In this document: positions 53,784-61,864 of the stretch, in pieces
Position numbering within the stretch: the stretch's first letter is position 1
Layout of the letters: each line of letters opens with the position of its first letter
Source: Bacteroidales bacterium
Lineage (GTDB): Bacteria > Bacteroidota > Bacteroidia > Bacteroidales > Lentimicrobiaceae
Length of the DNA stretch: 64,000 nucleotides
Direction of reading: 5' to 3'
Assembly: GCA_016788045.1 (NCBI GenBank)
Contig: JAEUTG010000042.1
Coordinates: 62,001 to 126,000 of the forward strand
The notes under the pieces: model-generated
What the model was told of the DNA's origin: nothing
Database searches by the model: none
Seen by the model: only the letters and a program-made list of their open reading frames with translations
Made by a program: the position numbers and the translations under genes

Positions 53784-54788
53784 TTAGTGTAATATTTTGA
53801 ATATCAACTCTTTGGTAAGGTCCTCTTCATTGGCAGAGCCATTGCCAAGTCCCTTGGATTTAAGATCATACTCGCGGAGCAGGCTGATGATTCTGACAGT
53901 ATTTTCAAACGAATAATTCCGTGCAGCATTCTGGTAATCCCTTGTAAAAAAAGGATTTATTCCGAGTGCAGAGGCAACCTCTTTATTCGATTTATCGGGT
54001 AAAGTGTGGTATATTAATACTTTGATAAAATAAGTGTATAACAGTGCAATGTTTTTCACGAGCGCATTGTCTTTCGGATTTGACGCGAAATAGGCAACAA
54101 TCTGATTTGCTTTAACAATGTCGCGCGTTCCCAAAGCATTCTGAAGCTCGAAAATGTTATAGTCTTTGCTTATTCCGATATTGGTTTCGATAATTCTTTC
54201 AGTTATCAGGTTCCCTTTAGGCAGGCTGATAAATATTTTATTCAGTTCATTGATGACTTTTCCGGGGTCGTTACCCAGAAAATCAGCGATCATCTGGGTT
54301 GCTTTCGGGGCAATGGAGTAGCCGGCTTCAGAAACCTGTTCAGCAATCCATGCCGGCATTTTGTCGTCTCTGATCTTTGCCGATTCAAAAAACACCCCTT
54401 TTTTTTCGACTATTTTAGGAAGAGATTTACGCTTGTCGTATTTTTTGTATTTATAGCAGATGACCAGAATGGTTGAGTTAAGCGGTTTTTCGGCATAAGC
54501 ACCCAATTCATCGAGTGTCTTGATATCCTGGGCTTCTTTTACGATTACCACTTTATGGCTGGCCATCATCGGATAGCCTTTCGCATATTCTATGATGGTT
54601 CTGGCATCCACATCACGGCCATAAAGAATGGTCTGATTGAATTCTTTTTCCGTTTCTGACAATACCCCGGCTTCTATGGCGTCACTCAGCAGGTCAATAT
54701 AATAGGGTTCTTCGCCCGAAAGCAGGTACACCGGATAAAATATCCTGTTCCTGATGTCGGCGATGATTTCAGTGTAAGAAGCATTCAT
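53784..54788 (-). CDS. holA: DNA polymerase III delta subunit
   Basis: The 334-residue protein is the clamp-loader delta subunit, which opens the beta sliding clamp. The N-terminal domain has YPVYLLSGEEPYYIDLLSDAIE (about 18-39), then LVICYKYKKYDKR (about 107-119), FFESAKIRDDKMPAWIAEQVSEAGYSI (about 132-158) and IADFLGNDPGKVINELNKI (about 166-184), all characteristic. The C-terminal collar domain follows. It is adjacent to amn (12 bases), on the same strand. Confidence 0.92.
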   Translation of the reverse strand: MNASYTEIIADIRNRIFYPVYLLSGEEPYYIDLLSDAIEAGVLSETEKEFNQTILYGRDVDARTIIEYAKGYPMMASHKVVIVKEAQDIKTLDELGAYAEKPLNSTILVICYKYKKYDKRKSLPKIVEKKGVFFESAKIRDDKMPAWIAEQVSEAGYSIAPKATQMIADFLGNDPGKVINELNKIFISLPKGNLITERIIETNIGISKDYNIFELQNALGTRDIVKANQIVAYFASNPKDNALVKNIALLYTYFIKVLIYHTLPDKSNKEVASALGINPFFTRDYQNAARNYSFENTVRIISLLREYDLKSKGLGNGSANEEDLTKELIFKILH

Positions 54789-54800
54789 AGAGGTGATAAA

Positions 54801-55610
54801 TCAGAAACGAAGATGTTTGACTGTTAATCCGTTGTTTATTAATTGCTTAAGGGCATTTATGCCAATTTTGAGATGTGTTTCTACAAATTCTTCGGTAATG
54901 TGTCTGTCACTCTCTTCTGTTTTGATCCCGGATGAGATCATGGGTTGGTCGGAAACCAGCAGCAGTGCGCCGGTAGGGATTTCATTAAAGAAACCAACAG
55001 TAAAAATCGTGGCAGTTTCCATATCAATGGCAATGGTTCTGATTGACCTGAGGTATTCCTTGAAATGGTCATCGTGTTCCCACACCCTTCGGTTTGTGGT
55101 GTAAACAGTGCCTGTCCAGTAATCCCGTCCCATATCCCTGATCGAGGTAGAGATTGCTTTTTGAAGGCTGAAAGCGGGGAGTGCCGGAACTTCATGGGGA
55201 TAATAGTCATCAGATGTACCTTCACCACGTATGGCTGCAATGGGAAGGATAAGGTCGCCAAGCTCCGCCTTTTTCTTGAGTCCCCCGCATTTGCCCAGGA
55301 AAAGAACCGCTTTGGGCTTAATACTGCCCAGCAGGTCCATAATGGTAGCAGCATTGGCACTTCCCATTCCGAAATTGATCATGGTAATGTCAGCGGCAGT
55401 AGCACTGGGCATTGCTTTGTTGTGGCCTTTGATTTCTACATTATTCCATTTGGCAAACAATTCGAGGTAGTGATTGAAATTGGTGAGCAGTATGTATTCG
55501 CCAAATTCATCCAGTTTGGTGCCTGTGTAGCGTGGAAGCCAGTTTTCAGTTATCTCCTGCTTGGTTTTCATAAGCTGGTTTTTGGTCAGAGACTTTTTGG
55601 TGGTTGTCAT
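54801..55610 (-). CDS. amn: AMP nucleosidase
   Basis: Amn cleaves AMP to adenine and ribose 5-phosphate. The 269-residue protein is the short form common in Bacteroidota, made only of the phosphorylase-like catalytic domain: NFGMGSANAATIMDLLG (about 74-90), FLGKCGGLKKKAELGDLILPIAAIRGEGTSDDYYP (about 99-133), and IDMETATIFTVGFFNEIPTGALLLVSDQP (about 190-218) with the catalytic Asp downstream of a conserved Glu. I keep the first ATG; a second start 13 codons in is possible. A TACATTTG box sits 11 bases upstream, implying a very short leader. Confidence 0.9.
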   Translation of the reverse strand: MTTTKKSLTKNQLMKTKQEITENWLPRYTGTKLDEFGEYILLTNFNHYLELFAKWNNVEIKGHNKAMPSATAADITMINFGMGSANAATIMDLLGSIKPKAVLFLGKCGGLKKKAELGDLILPIAAIRGEGTSDDYYPHEVPALPAFSLQKAISTSIRDMGRDYWTGTVYTTNRRVWEHDDHFKEYLRSIRTIAIDMETATIFTVGFFNEIPTGALLLVSDQPMISSGIKTEESDRHITEEFVETHLKIGINALKQLINNGLTVKHLRF

Positions 55611-55620
55611 CTTATCAATG

Positions 55621-55628
55621 CAAATGTA
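55621..55628 (-). promoter_or_regulatory. -7 box of amn
   Basis: TACATTTG on the minus strand, 11 bases before the amn start, so the 5' leader would be only about 5 nt. No TTTG is visible at -33. Confidence 0.5.
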
Positions 55629-55676
55629 GCGCTTTTAATAAAATTATATAGTTTTATCGCTGCTAACAGCAGGGCC

Positions 55677-56132
55677 ATGCAATCATTGAATTTTCCGGTT
55701 TATGAATTTAAAACCAGGGTTATTCCGGGGCAGGTTCAGGTTTTTGATCCCGTCAGGAAAAAGTATGTTGCCCTCACCCCTGAGGAATGGGTAAGGCAGC
55801 ATCTCATCCGTTACCTGTCAGAAGACAAAGGAGTTCCTTTGCATATGATGGCTGTTGAGCGCGGATTAAAAGTTAACGGGCTTACCCAGCGTTTTGACCT
55901 TGTGATTTTCGGATCATCGGGAGATCCGCTGTTAATCGCTGAATGTAAGGCTGCAACGGTTGTTCTCTCCCAGGAGGTATTTTACCAGATTGCCAGATAC
56001 AATATGGCGCTGAAGGTTCAGTATTTCCTGATCTCCAACGGAATTACCCATCACTTTGGCAGGGTAAACTATGGCTCAGGAACTATTGAATTGCGTGATA
56101 ACATTCCTGATTATCATCAGATGAGGCTGTAA
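55677..56132 (+). CDS. small protein with HsdR N-terminal-type nuclease fold
   Basis: The 151-residue protein resembles the stand-alone "type I restriction enzyme R protein N-terminal" domain (HSDR_N_2 type): VRQHLIRYLSEDKGVPLHMMAVERGLKVNG (about 39-68), then RFDLVIFGSSGDPLLIAECKAATV (about 72-95). The D-x(n)-ECK pattern is the PD-(D/E)XK nuclease core (Asp74, Glu89, Lys91). The rest of a restriction system is absent. Such genes commonly sit beside holA in Bacteroidota, and their role is unknown. I start at 55677; the same frame is open far upstream, but that part is antisense to amn and not coding-like. Confidence 0.8.
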   Translation: MQSLNFPVYEFKTRVIPGQVQVFDPVRKKYVALTPEEWVRQHLIRYLSEDKGVPLHMMAVERGLKVNGLTQRFDLVIFGSSGDPLLIAECKAATVVLSQEVFYQIARYNMALKVQYFLISNGITHHFGRVNYGSGTIELRDNIPDYHQMRL

Positions 56133-56180
56133 ACTTTTTCAGCTCCGGTTCTATTCTGTAAAAGCTTCTTGTTTGCAGAA

Positions 56181-56216
56181 AAAAAACAGGGCAATGATTC
56201 ATTGCCCTGTTTGAAT
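56181..56216. terminator. bidirectional terminator
   Basis: AAACAGGGCAATG (56185-56197) and CATTGCCCTGTTT (56201-56213) form a 13-bp perfect stem with a 3-base loop, between the convergent HsdR-N-like and TPR genes. Confidence 0.92.
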
Positions 56217-56232
56217 GGAATTCCAACACTGC

Positions 56233-57210
56233 TTATTTACATTTTAAAACAGTTTTAATCTGGTAGTTAGCCTGTTCGGCAAGTGGTCCTACTGCAGATT
56301 TTTTGAAAGCTGCGCAGGCTGCATCAGTGTTTTTCTTTCCTGACTGGGCAACCCCGATTTCATAATGAAAGCGGGCTTGTTTTTCTGGAGTGTTCTCCTC
56401 GAGGGCCAAACCTTTTTCTGCATTGCTGATGGCTTCGTCCCATTTTGATAGTTTATTATAGGATAAAGCATACAGGTAAAAAGCCTCAACATTGTTATCT
56501 TCGTATTTAACGGATTCATCTACATTGGAGATAACCTGTGCGAAAGTTCCTTTCTTGAAAGCAGCATTGGCTTTTTTGATGAACTCGCTGGCCATGGTTT
56601 TTTTTGCTGAAGCTACAGTCTTATCATCACCGGATGCCACACCAGTTTCGATGGCCTTGTCCATGGCTGACTTCATTTCATCAAATTTTTCCTGTTTTTT
56701 AAATACCAGTCCTTTGCTCAGATAGGCTTTTGAGAAACCGGCATCGTAGGAGATGGCTTTGTCAAAAGAAGCAATCGCTTCCGGTAGTTTGTTTTCTTTT
56801 AATTCAGCACTGCCTTTGGCCAGGTACAGTTTGGGCAACAAATCATCTGCTTTGGCCTGTGTTGGGGCATCGTTGTATTTAACGGCATAGTCATGGGCCT
56901 GGATAAAACCAGCAATGGCTTCATCAATCTTCTTGTCCTTATACAAGGAAGTTGCATAATTGTATTGCAAAAGAGGAATCTGGCTTTCGGCTGTTTTCTT
57001 GATTTCTTCAGCTTCAGGACCGATTTTGGAAGCTATATCAGCAGCGCTCAACAATGATTCAATGGCTTTGGGTAAATCAGTAGCTGATAGTTCAACGCCT
57101 TTGTTGTAGGCATTGGTAGCCTCTTCCATCGTCTGACTGAAAGATTGGTTTACAAATGCCAGCATCACAAAGGCTGAGAGAAGAAAAAAGAACTTAATGG
57201 CTTGTTTCAT
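56233..57210 (-). CDS. exported TPR protein
   Basis: The 325-residue protein has a signal peptide (about 1-26, hydrophobic FFFLLSAFVMLAF ending FSQ) and an all-helical body with about six tetratricopeptide repeats, such as NYATSLYKDKKIDEAIAGFIQAHDYA (about 78-103), EAIASFDKAISYDAGFSKAYLSKG and YALSYNKLSKWDEAISNAEKGLAL. It is probably periplasmic, or membrane-associated through partners. I see no catalytic domain. Gene context (own promoter box, terminator) gives no further clue. The function is protein-protein interaction of unknown purpose. Confidence 0.82.
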   Translation of the reverse strand: MKQAIKFFFLLSAFVMLAFVNQSFSQTMEEATNAYNKGVELSATDLPKAIESLLSAADIASKIGPEAEEIKKTAESQIPLLQYNYATSLYKDKKIDEAIAGFIQAHDYAVKYNDAPTQAKADDLLPKLYLAKGSAELKENKLPEAIASFDKAISYDAGFSKAYLSKGLVFKKQEKFDEMKSAMDKAIETGVASGDDKTVASAKKTMASEFIKKANAAFKKGTFAQVISNVDESVKYEDNNVEAFYLYALSYNKLSKWDEAISNAEKGLALEENTPEKQARFHYEIGVAQSGKKNTDAACAAFKKSAVGPLAEQANYQIKTVLKCK

Positions 57211-57246
57211 TGCAAAAGATTTTTATTAATTAAACGTTTAACTGGG

Positions 57247-57254
57247 CAAATATA
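57247..57254 (-). promoter_or_regulatory. -7 box of the exported TPR gene
   Basis: TATATTTG on the minus strand, 37 bases before the ATG at 57210. A TTTG-like element is 24 bases upstream, slightly far. Confidence 0.5.
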
Positions 57255-57476
57255 TTCAATTGTTAATAAAAACCATGCCAAAAAATGTCAAAAACTGTAT
57301 ATGAATACTGGTCCGGAGGGCCGGATCTGTTCTGGCAACGGCTTGCCTGGGTCTGCAAGGAATGGGAAAGGAGTAATGTTTTACTGTCGTAATGACTGAA
57401 CCTGTTGCAGATTTTTTTTTGCTTACAGACAATTGTTTTTCACAGTTGGATTTTCTTGGACTATTGAAAAATATTA

Positions 57477-57484
57477 TACATTTG
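57477..57484 (+). promoter_or_regulatory. -7 box of the 57508 operon
   Basis: TACATTTG, 24 bases before the ATG at 57508, with TTGG (57456-57459) 17 bases upstream as a partial -33 element. It supports the internal ATG at 57508 over the longer open frame. Confidence 0.55.
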
Positions 57485-57507
57485 CAATGCTAAAAACCTT
57501 TTTTCTT

Positions 57508-58107
57508 ATGAAAAGCAATATTCTTAAGATTGTTCTGGCAGTAGTGGTTATCGTGTTGGGCTACCTGCTTTATTCATCCATAATGAAACCAATCCGTTTT
57601 CAGGAAGAACTGACCAAGCGGAATGGACAGATTGTTGAGAAGCTAAAAGATATCAGAACTGCCCAGACTTTCTTCAAGCAGTTCAACAACAGGTATACCA
57701 GCAGTTTTGATAGTTTGTTTGCATTCCTGCAGACAGGCAAGATTCCGGTGGTCAAAATGATTCCGGACCCAAACGATACTACATTCACCCGCACCATCAA
57801 CGATACAATCGGATTTATTGCCATTGCGGACTCTCTGTATTCAAAAAGACCGGGTTTCAATCTCGAAGATATGTCGGTTATTCCTTTCAGCGATGGGCGG
57901 AAGTTTGAAATGAAAACTGCCAAAATCGACAAAGGGGGAACCATGGTGAGTGTTCTTGAGATTCTTGTTCCTTATGAATACTACCTTTTCGACCTTGATC
58001 AGCAGGATGTTGTTAACCTTGCCAAAAGGCAAACTGACATAAACCGGTATCCGGGACTTAAGCTGGGCTCACTTCAGGAAGCTTCCACAGACGGAAACTG
58101 GGAGTAA
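57508..58107 (+). CDS. single-pass membrane protein of unknown function
   Basis: I choose the ATG at 57508 (MKSNILKIVLAVVVIVLGYLL), giving 199 residues, because a promoter box lies just upstream. One N-terminal membrane helix (about 6-24) is followed by a helical stretch (EELTKRNGQIVEKLKDIRTAQTFFKQFNNRYTSSFDSLFAFL, about 34-75) and a mixed soluble region with a predicted extracytoplasmic location. I do not recognise the family; the layout resembles other Bacteroidota N-anchored periplasmic proteins that pair with DUF3822 and RsmD. The next gene starts 11 bases downstream. Confidence 0.75.
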   Translation: MKSNILKIVLAVVVIVLGYLLYSSIMKPIRFQEELTKRNGQIVEKLKDIRTAQTFFKQFNNRYTSSFDSLFAFLQTGKIPVVKMIPDPNDTTFTRTINDTIGFIAIADSLYSKRPGFNLEDMSVIPFSDGRKFEMKTAKIDKGGTMVSVLEILVPYEYYLFDLDQQDVVNLAKRQTDINRYPGLKLGSLQEASTDGNWE

Positions 58108-58118
58108 ACGATCTACCT

Positions 58119-59012
58119 ATGATGGCAGGCGGATTCCTGACACAGGTCAATCATTACGACCGTTTATTTGATCAGGAACTTACCAGCCAGTACAATTTGT
58201 CCATCCGGGTCGAACCGGATGGACTTTCTTTTTCTGTATATGCGCCTTTCCTGTCGAAATTTATCGGACTCGAATCGGTGAAGTTTACCGGACACGAAGA
58301 ACTGTTGTCCAAGCCTGTAGTTGCAGCAGATGCTGAGGAAATCAGAAACTTTGTTGGCCAGCATCCATGGTTACTCAACCCTTTCAGGCACACCTGTTTG
58401 ATTGTTTGTAGTCAGGTATACACTTTCATACCCCATGTTCTTTACAATGAGCAGGAGAGAAATACTTACCTCTCATTTGTACACCAATCTGAAAATCCTG
58501 AAACAGTTTCTGCTCAGTTTCTGAATTCAGCAGAGGCTTGGGTGGTTTACGGACTGTCGCGCAATCTGTTTCAGACCCTGAAAACCATGTACAGCGATGC
58601 CAGTATGATTCATCATGCAGGGGCTTTTATCGAAACAATATTACCGCGTTACAGGCATTCACAACTTCAGAATCCTGTTTTCGTCAATATCAGTAAAGGA
58701 TTCTTTGATATTGTTATTCTGGGTGAAGGAAAGCTCCGGTATTGTAATTCCTTTAACTGGAAGACCAATGAGGATGTTTCGTATTTTCTGATCTTTGTAC
58801 TTGACCAGCTTGGTCTGAACCCGGAGAATGTTCAGGTGTTGCTTTCTGGTAGTGTAAGTCCTGATTCCGGTTTATTCAGCCTTCTGTATCGTTATATCAG
58901 GCATCTTTCTTTTATAAGAGGGTCTGATCCTGTTAAAGGTGGCTTAGTGCTGCCGGATGAAGCTGAATTCAGGTTTGTTGAACTCTTAAATCCGGCATTA
59001 TGCGCATTGTAA
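58119..59012 (+). CDS. DUF3822 family protein
   Basis: The 297-residue protein matches the DUF3822 family by context and by an actin-like/ribonuclease-H-like feel (YNLSIRVEPDGLSFSVY near the start, VFVNISKGFFDIVILGEGKLRYCNSF at about 186-211, DQLGLNPENVQVLLSGSVSPDSGLF at about 228-252). Its 3' end overlaps rsmD by 13 bases, the arrangement usual for DUF3822 in Bacteroidota, so the two are translationally coupled. The function is not known. Candidates include an ATPase-like accessory of ribosome maturation, but that is speculation. Confidence 0.78.
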   Translation: MMAGGFLTQVNHYDRLFDQELTSQYNLSIRVEPDGLSFSVYAPFLSKFIGLESVKFTGHEELLSKPVVAADAEEIRNFVGQHPWLLNPFRHTCLIVCSQVYTFIPHVLYNEQERNTYLSFVHQSENPETVSAQFLNSAEAWVVYGLSRNLFQTLKTMYSDASMIHHAGAFIETILPRYRHSQLQNPVFVNISKGFFDIVILGEGKLRYCNSFNWKTNEDVSYFLIFVLDQLGLNPENVQVLLSGSVSPDSGLFSLLYRYIRHLSFIRGSDPVKGGLVLPDEAEFRFVELLNPALCAL

Positions 59013-59578
59013 GCGGTACTCATAAAAGCAGGCAGATTCATGCTCCGAAAAATCTGCCGGTGCGTCCAACCACCGACCTGGCCAAGGAAGCACTTTTCAA
59101 TATTCTGGTTAATAATTTTGATTTACCGGAGGTTTCGGTGTTGGATCTGTTTGCTGGTACAGGGAATATTTCTTATGAGTTTGCTTCGCGGGGCGCCCTT
59201 GGGGTTACCAGTATCGATACGGATCTGAGGTGTGTTGACTTTATCAGGCAGACAGCGAAGTCTCTCGGGTTTGATGCCTTACTCGCTTTCAGAAGCGATG
59301 CTTTCAGGTATCTTAAGCATTGTGAAAATTCCTATGACATCATTTTCTGTGATCCTCCCTATGAATTGGAAGGAATTGAAGCGATACCGGAGATTGTTCT
59401 TGAAAGGAGACTGCTAAAGGAAGACGGGTGGCTGGTACTGGAACATTCACGTGAGCATGATTTTTCTGCCATGCCGGGCTTTTACCAGCACAGGAAATAC
59501 GGAAAGGTAAACTTCAGCATTTTTTCTGCCCCTGGTGAAGTGGATGATCAAGAAAACACCTCAGAATCTGAAAGTTAG
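59000..59578 (+). CDS. rsmD: 16S rRNA (guanine966-N2)-methyltransferase RsmD
   Basis: RsmD methylates G966 of 16S rRNA. The 192-residue protein has the N-terminal MRIVSGTHKSRQIHAPKNLPVRPTTDLAKEALFNIL, the SAM-binding VLDLFAGTGNISYEFASRGA (about 46-65) and the catalytic DPPYEL (about 118-123). It overlaps the DUF3822 gene by 13 bases and converges on coaD with a 4-base overlap of stop regions. RsmD next to CoaD is a widely conserved pairing, though here the genes are convergent rather than co-directional. Confidence 0.95.
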   Translation: MRIVSGTHKSRQIHAPKNLPVRPTTDLAKEALFNILVNNFDLPEVSVLDLFAGTGNISYEFASRGALGVTSIDTDLRCVDFIRQTAKSLGFDALLAFRSDAFRYLKHCENSYDIIFCDPPYELEGIEAIPEIVLERRLLKEDGWLVLEHSREHDFSAMPGFYQHRKYGKVNFSIFSAPGEVDDQENTSESES

Positions 59579-60042
59579 ATTTTCGGAAGTTTCACAGCAT
59601 CTGGGATAAAGATGCTGACATCGCCTCCGTTTTTATGTACATCCCTCACAATCGAGGAGTTGATGGAGGTATATTCAGGTGTTGTGAGCAGAAAAATGGT
59701 TTCGATGACCGGTGAAAGTTTCTTGTTTACCTGTCCGACTGTTCTCTCAAATTCAAAGTCTGCGGAGGTCCTGAGTCCTCTCAGGATAAAAGTAGCATCT
59801 GCCTGACGGCAGAAATCGACCGTTAAACCCGTGTAGCTTTCCACTTTGATGGAAGGCGAATCAGCAAACACCTCCCTGATCCACCGGATGCGGTCTTCGA
59901 CCCTGAAATAGCTTTTCTTCTCAATGTTGAGTCCCACGGCAACAATAATTTCATCGAAAAGAGGCATAGCCCTTCTGATGATGTTTTCATGTCCTCTGGT
60001 AATCGGGTCGAATGATCCCGGGAAAACTGCCCGTTTTATCAT
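59575..60042 (-). CDS. coaD: phosphopantetheine adenylyltransferase CoaD
   Basis: CoaD catalyses the penultimate step of coenzyme A synthesis. The 155-residue protein has the nucleotidyltransferase motif GSFDPITRGHENIIRRA (about 9-25, with the RGH of the T/HxGH site), RGLRTSADFEFE (about 88-99) and the C-terminal INSSIVRDVHKNGGDVSIFIPD (about 127-148). Length and motifs are normal. It is convergent with rsmD. Confidence 0.95.
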   Translation of the reverse strand: MIKRAVFPGSFDPITRGHENIIRRAMPLFDEIIVAVGLNIEKKSYFRVEDRIRWIREVFADSPSIKVESYTGLTVDFCRQADATFILRGLRTSADFEFERTVGQVNKKLSPVIETIFLLTTPEYTSINSSIVRDVHKNGGDVSIFIPDAVKLPKI

Positions 60043-60092
60043 GGCTGAAAATTGGTTGATAACACAAAGATAACAACAATCTTTTGAAGGGA

Positions 60093-60713
60093 TTACAAAA
60101 AGGCCGATTCACTCATGATCAGCCTCTGCAGCGAAGCATATGTGTTACCAAGTATTTGACCAACCCCTGATGCTGCAACCCACCTTGCTTCATCAATCCC
60201 TTCGTCGGATTGTGGAACAGGAGAAAGTGAACCGGTGTATTGCATACGGTACCAGTAGGTCTTTTTTAAGATCAGCTTTCCTTTGTGGTCATAAATATGA
60301 TAGGTAGGGTTGAGTTCAGCAACTATCCTGTCGGCCGGAATTCCGGTTTCTTCGGCAACTTCACGCAAAGCTGCCTCCCTGGGATGCTCGCCTGATTCGA
60401 TTTTCCCCTTTGGAAGGTCCCACCGGCCAAATCTGTAGATAAACAACGCTTCGTGCTTCCCGTTTGTGACGAATCCTCCGGCCGCTTCCAGCATTCTGAA
60501 CCCTGAAGCAAAGGTTCTGAACTGCTTTTCCGGACTGTCAATGCCTGTCAGAATCAGCGTGTCAAAATCGTCTGAACCGGAGAATTCTGAAAAGAAATTC
60601 ATCATTTTTTTAACTTCTGAAGTTTCCAGAAACATCGTTTTGGCGGTGGTTTCATAAACCGGGGAGTTGCCAAAGATTTTGACCGGCTTCTCATTAACAA
60701 AAACTTCGTACAT
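60093..60713 (-). CDS. NUDIX hydrolase
   Basis: I start at the ATG at 60713 (MYEVFVNEKPVKIFGN), giving 206 residues; an ATG at 60722 is also possible, and the frame stays open further but that part overlaps pyrE. The first 90 residues are an extra beta/alpha domain, and the Nudix domain (about 95-205) contains a full box GKIESGEHPREAALREVAEETGI (GX5EX7REVAEEXG, about 117-139). The family hydrolyses nucleoside diphosphate derivatives linked to a moiety X. The substrate is not readable. Its start lies 7 bases from the pyrE start on the other strand. Confidence 0.85.
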   Translation of the reverse strand: MYEVFVNEKPVKIFGNSPVYETTAKTMFLETSEVKKMMNFFSEFSGSDDFDTLILTGIDSPEKQFRTFASGFRMLEAAGGFVTNGKHEALFIYRFGRWDLPKGKIESGEHPREAALREVAEETGIPADRIVAELNPTYHIYDHKGKLILKKTYWYRMQYTGSLSPVPQSDEGIDEARWVAASGVGQILGNTYASLQRLIMSESAFL

Positions 60714-60716
60714 TTG
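60709..60716 (+). promoter_or_regulatory. -7 box of pyrE, suggesting a leaderless transcript
   Basis: TACATTTG ends 4 bases before the pyrE ATG at 60721. In this promoter class initiation occurs about 5-7 bases past the box, so the transcript would begin at or next to the start codon. It also overlaps the NUDIX start codon (60711-60713, minus). No clear TTTG lies at the proper distance. Confidence 0.5.
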
Positions 60717-60720
60717 CGAC

Positions 60721-61362
60721 ATGAGTAAAAATGAATCAGTAGCGCTTGATACAGCGGAATTCTTATTGCAAATAAAGGCAATAAAATTAGACAAAGACCA
60801 TCCCTTTACCTGGAGTTCAGGGATTATTTCGCCCATATACTGCGACAATCGAAAAATACTTGCCTACCCGAAAGTTCGCACTTTTGTAAGGCAGGAGTTT
60901 GCCCGGCTCATTGCTGAAGAGTATGGTTCTATTGATCTGATAGCCGGAGTGGCTACAGGGGCCATCGCGATCGGAGCCCTGGTTGCTCAGGAACTGGGTC
61001 TGCCTTTTGCCTATGTTCGTTCTTCCAAGAAGGAGCATGGCCTCACCAACCAGATTGAAGGGGTGGTTGAATCAGGGCAATCGGTTGTGGTTATTGAAGA
61101 TCTTGTTTCAACTGGCAAGAGCAGCCTGGCAGCTGTTACAGCTCTTCGCGAAGCCGGCTGTAACGTAAAAGGGATGGTTGCCATCTTTACCTATGGTCTG
61201 AATTCAGCAACGGAGAATTTCAGAAAAGAAAACTGCAGCCTGCACACCCTTACGGATTACAACAGTCTGATCAGCCTGGCGCAGCAAAAGAATTATATCA
61301 AGGAATCAGACAAGCAGTCACTCATCAGCTGGCGGGAAAACCCCGAAGCCTGGGGCAAATAA
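60721..61362 (+). CDS. pyrE: orotate phosphoribosyltransferase
   Basis: PyrE makes orotidine 5'-monophosphate from orotate and PRPP. From the ATG at 60721 (MSKNESVALDTAEFLLQIKAI) it has 213 residues. WSSGIISPIYCDNRKIL (about 31-47), the ribose-phosphate site LIAGVATGAIAIGALVAQEL (about 77-96), SSKKEHG (about 102-108) and the PRPP motif VVVIEDLVSTGKSS (about 122-135) are diagnostic. It is followed after 8 bases by an SRPBCC gene. An upstream in-frame ATG at 60667 lies inside the NUDIX gene and adds no family sequence. Confidence 0.94.
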   Translation: MSKNESVALDTAEFLLQIKAIKLDKDHPFTWSSGIISPIYCDNRKILAYPKVRTFVRQEFARLIAEEYGSIDLIAGVATGAIAIGALVAQELGLPFAYVRSSKKEHGLTNQIEGVVESGQSVVVIEDLVSTGKSSLAAVTALREAGCNVKGMVAIFTYGLNSATENFRKENCSLHTLTDYNSLISLAQQKNYIKESDKQSLISWRENPEAWGK

Positions 61363-61370
61363 TTCTAACG

Positions 61371-61784
61371 ATGGCTAGTTTCAAAAGTGAATTGCTCACC
61401 ATTGAGCGACCAGATGGCTTTGTTTTCAGCTTTTTATCGGATTTCAACAATTTCAGCCAACTGATGCCTCCACAGGTTACCGACTGGCAGTCTGACGGAG
61501 AAAGCTGCAGTTTCAATATCCAGAATATGGCCACCCTGGGCATGCGATACAGTGACAGAAAACCCAACAATCTGATCAGTATAGTGTCGGATGGCAAGGT
61601 GCCTTTCAATTTCAATCTTCAGTGCCTGATAGAAGCCCGGGGAGAGAAGGCCTGCAATGTGGGTCTTGAACTGAATGCCGATCTTAATCCCATGATGATG
61701 ATGATGGCATCCAGACCGCTGTCAAATTTTGTAAACATTCTGGCGCAGAAACTGAAGGAAATCTGTGAGTCAGGCCGTATTTAG
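61371..61784 (+). CDS. SRPBCC (START-like) family protein
   Basis: The 137-residue protein looks like a small SRPBCC/START-domain protein: an N-terminal beta strand with FKSELLTIERPDGFVFSFLSDFNNFSQLMP, a beta-rich middle and a long C-terminal helix (RPLSNFVNILAQKLKEICE). Five consecutive Met at about 112-116 (MMMMM) precede the last helix. Domains of this kind form a deep pocket for lipids or other hydrophobic ligands; no ligand is indicated. It lies 8 bases after pyrE and is probably co-transcribed. Confidence 0.78.
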   Translation: MASFKSELLTIERPDGFVFSFLSDFNNFSQLMPPQVTDWQSDGESCSFNIQNMATLGMRYSDRKPNNLISIVSDGKVPFNFNLQCLIEARGEKACNVGLELNADLNPMMMMMASRPLSNFVNILAQKLKEICESGRI

Positions 61785-61864
61785 GTCAATCATTTCCGGC
61801 AACGATTAAACACAGCAGGAGCTGCTAAAACAGGCTGTGGCAGCTGAATGCGGCAGGTTGCAGC

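Noticed and set aside
55065..55676. upstream extension of the HsdR-N-like gene
   Set aside because: The frame is open but is antisense to amn; the domain begins at the ATG at 55677, which follows a non-coding gap.
55621..55676. promoter of the HsdR-N-like gene (AT-rich gap to amn)
   Set aside because: No TAnnTTTG box in the plus direction was found in this gap; the only match faces amn.
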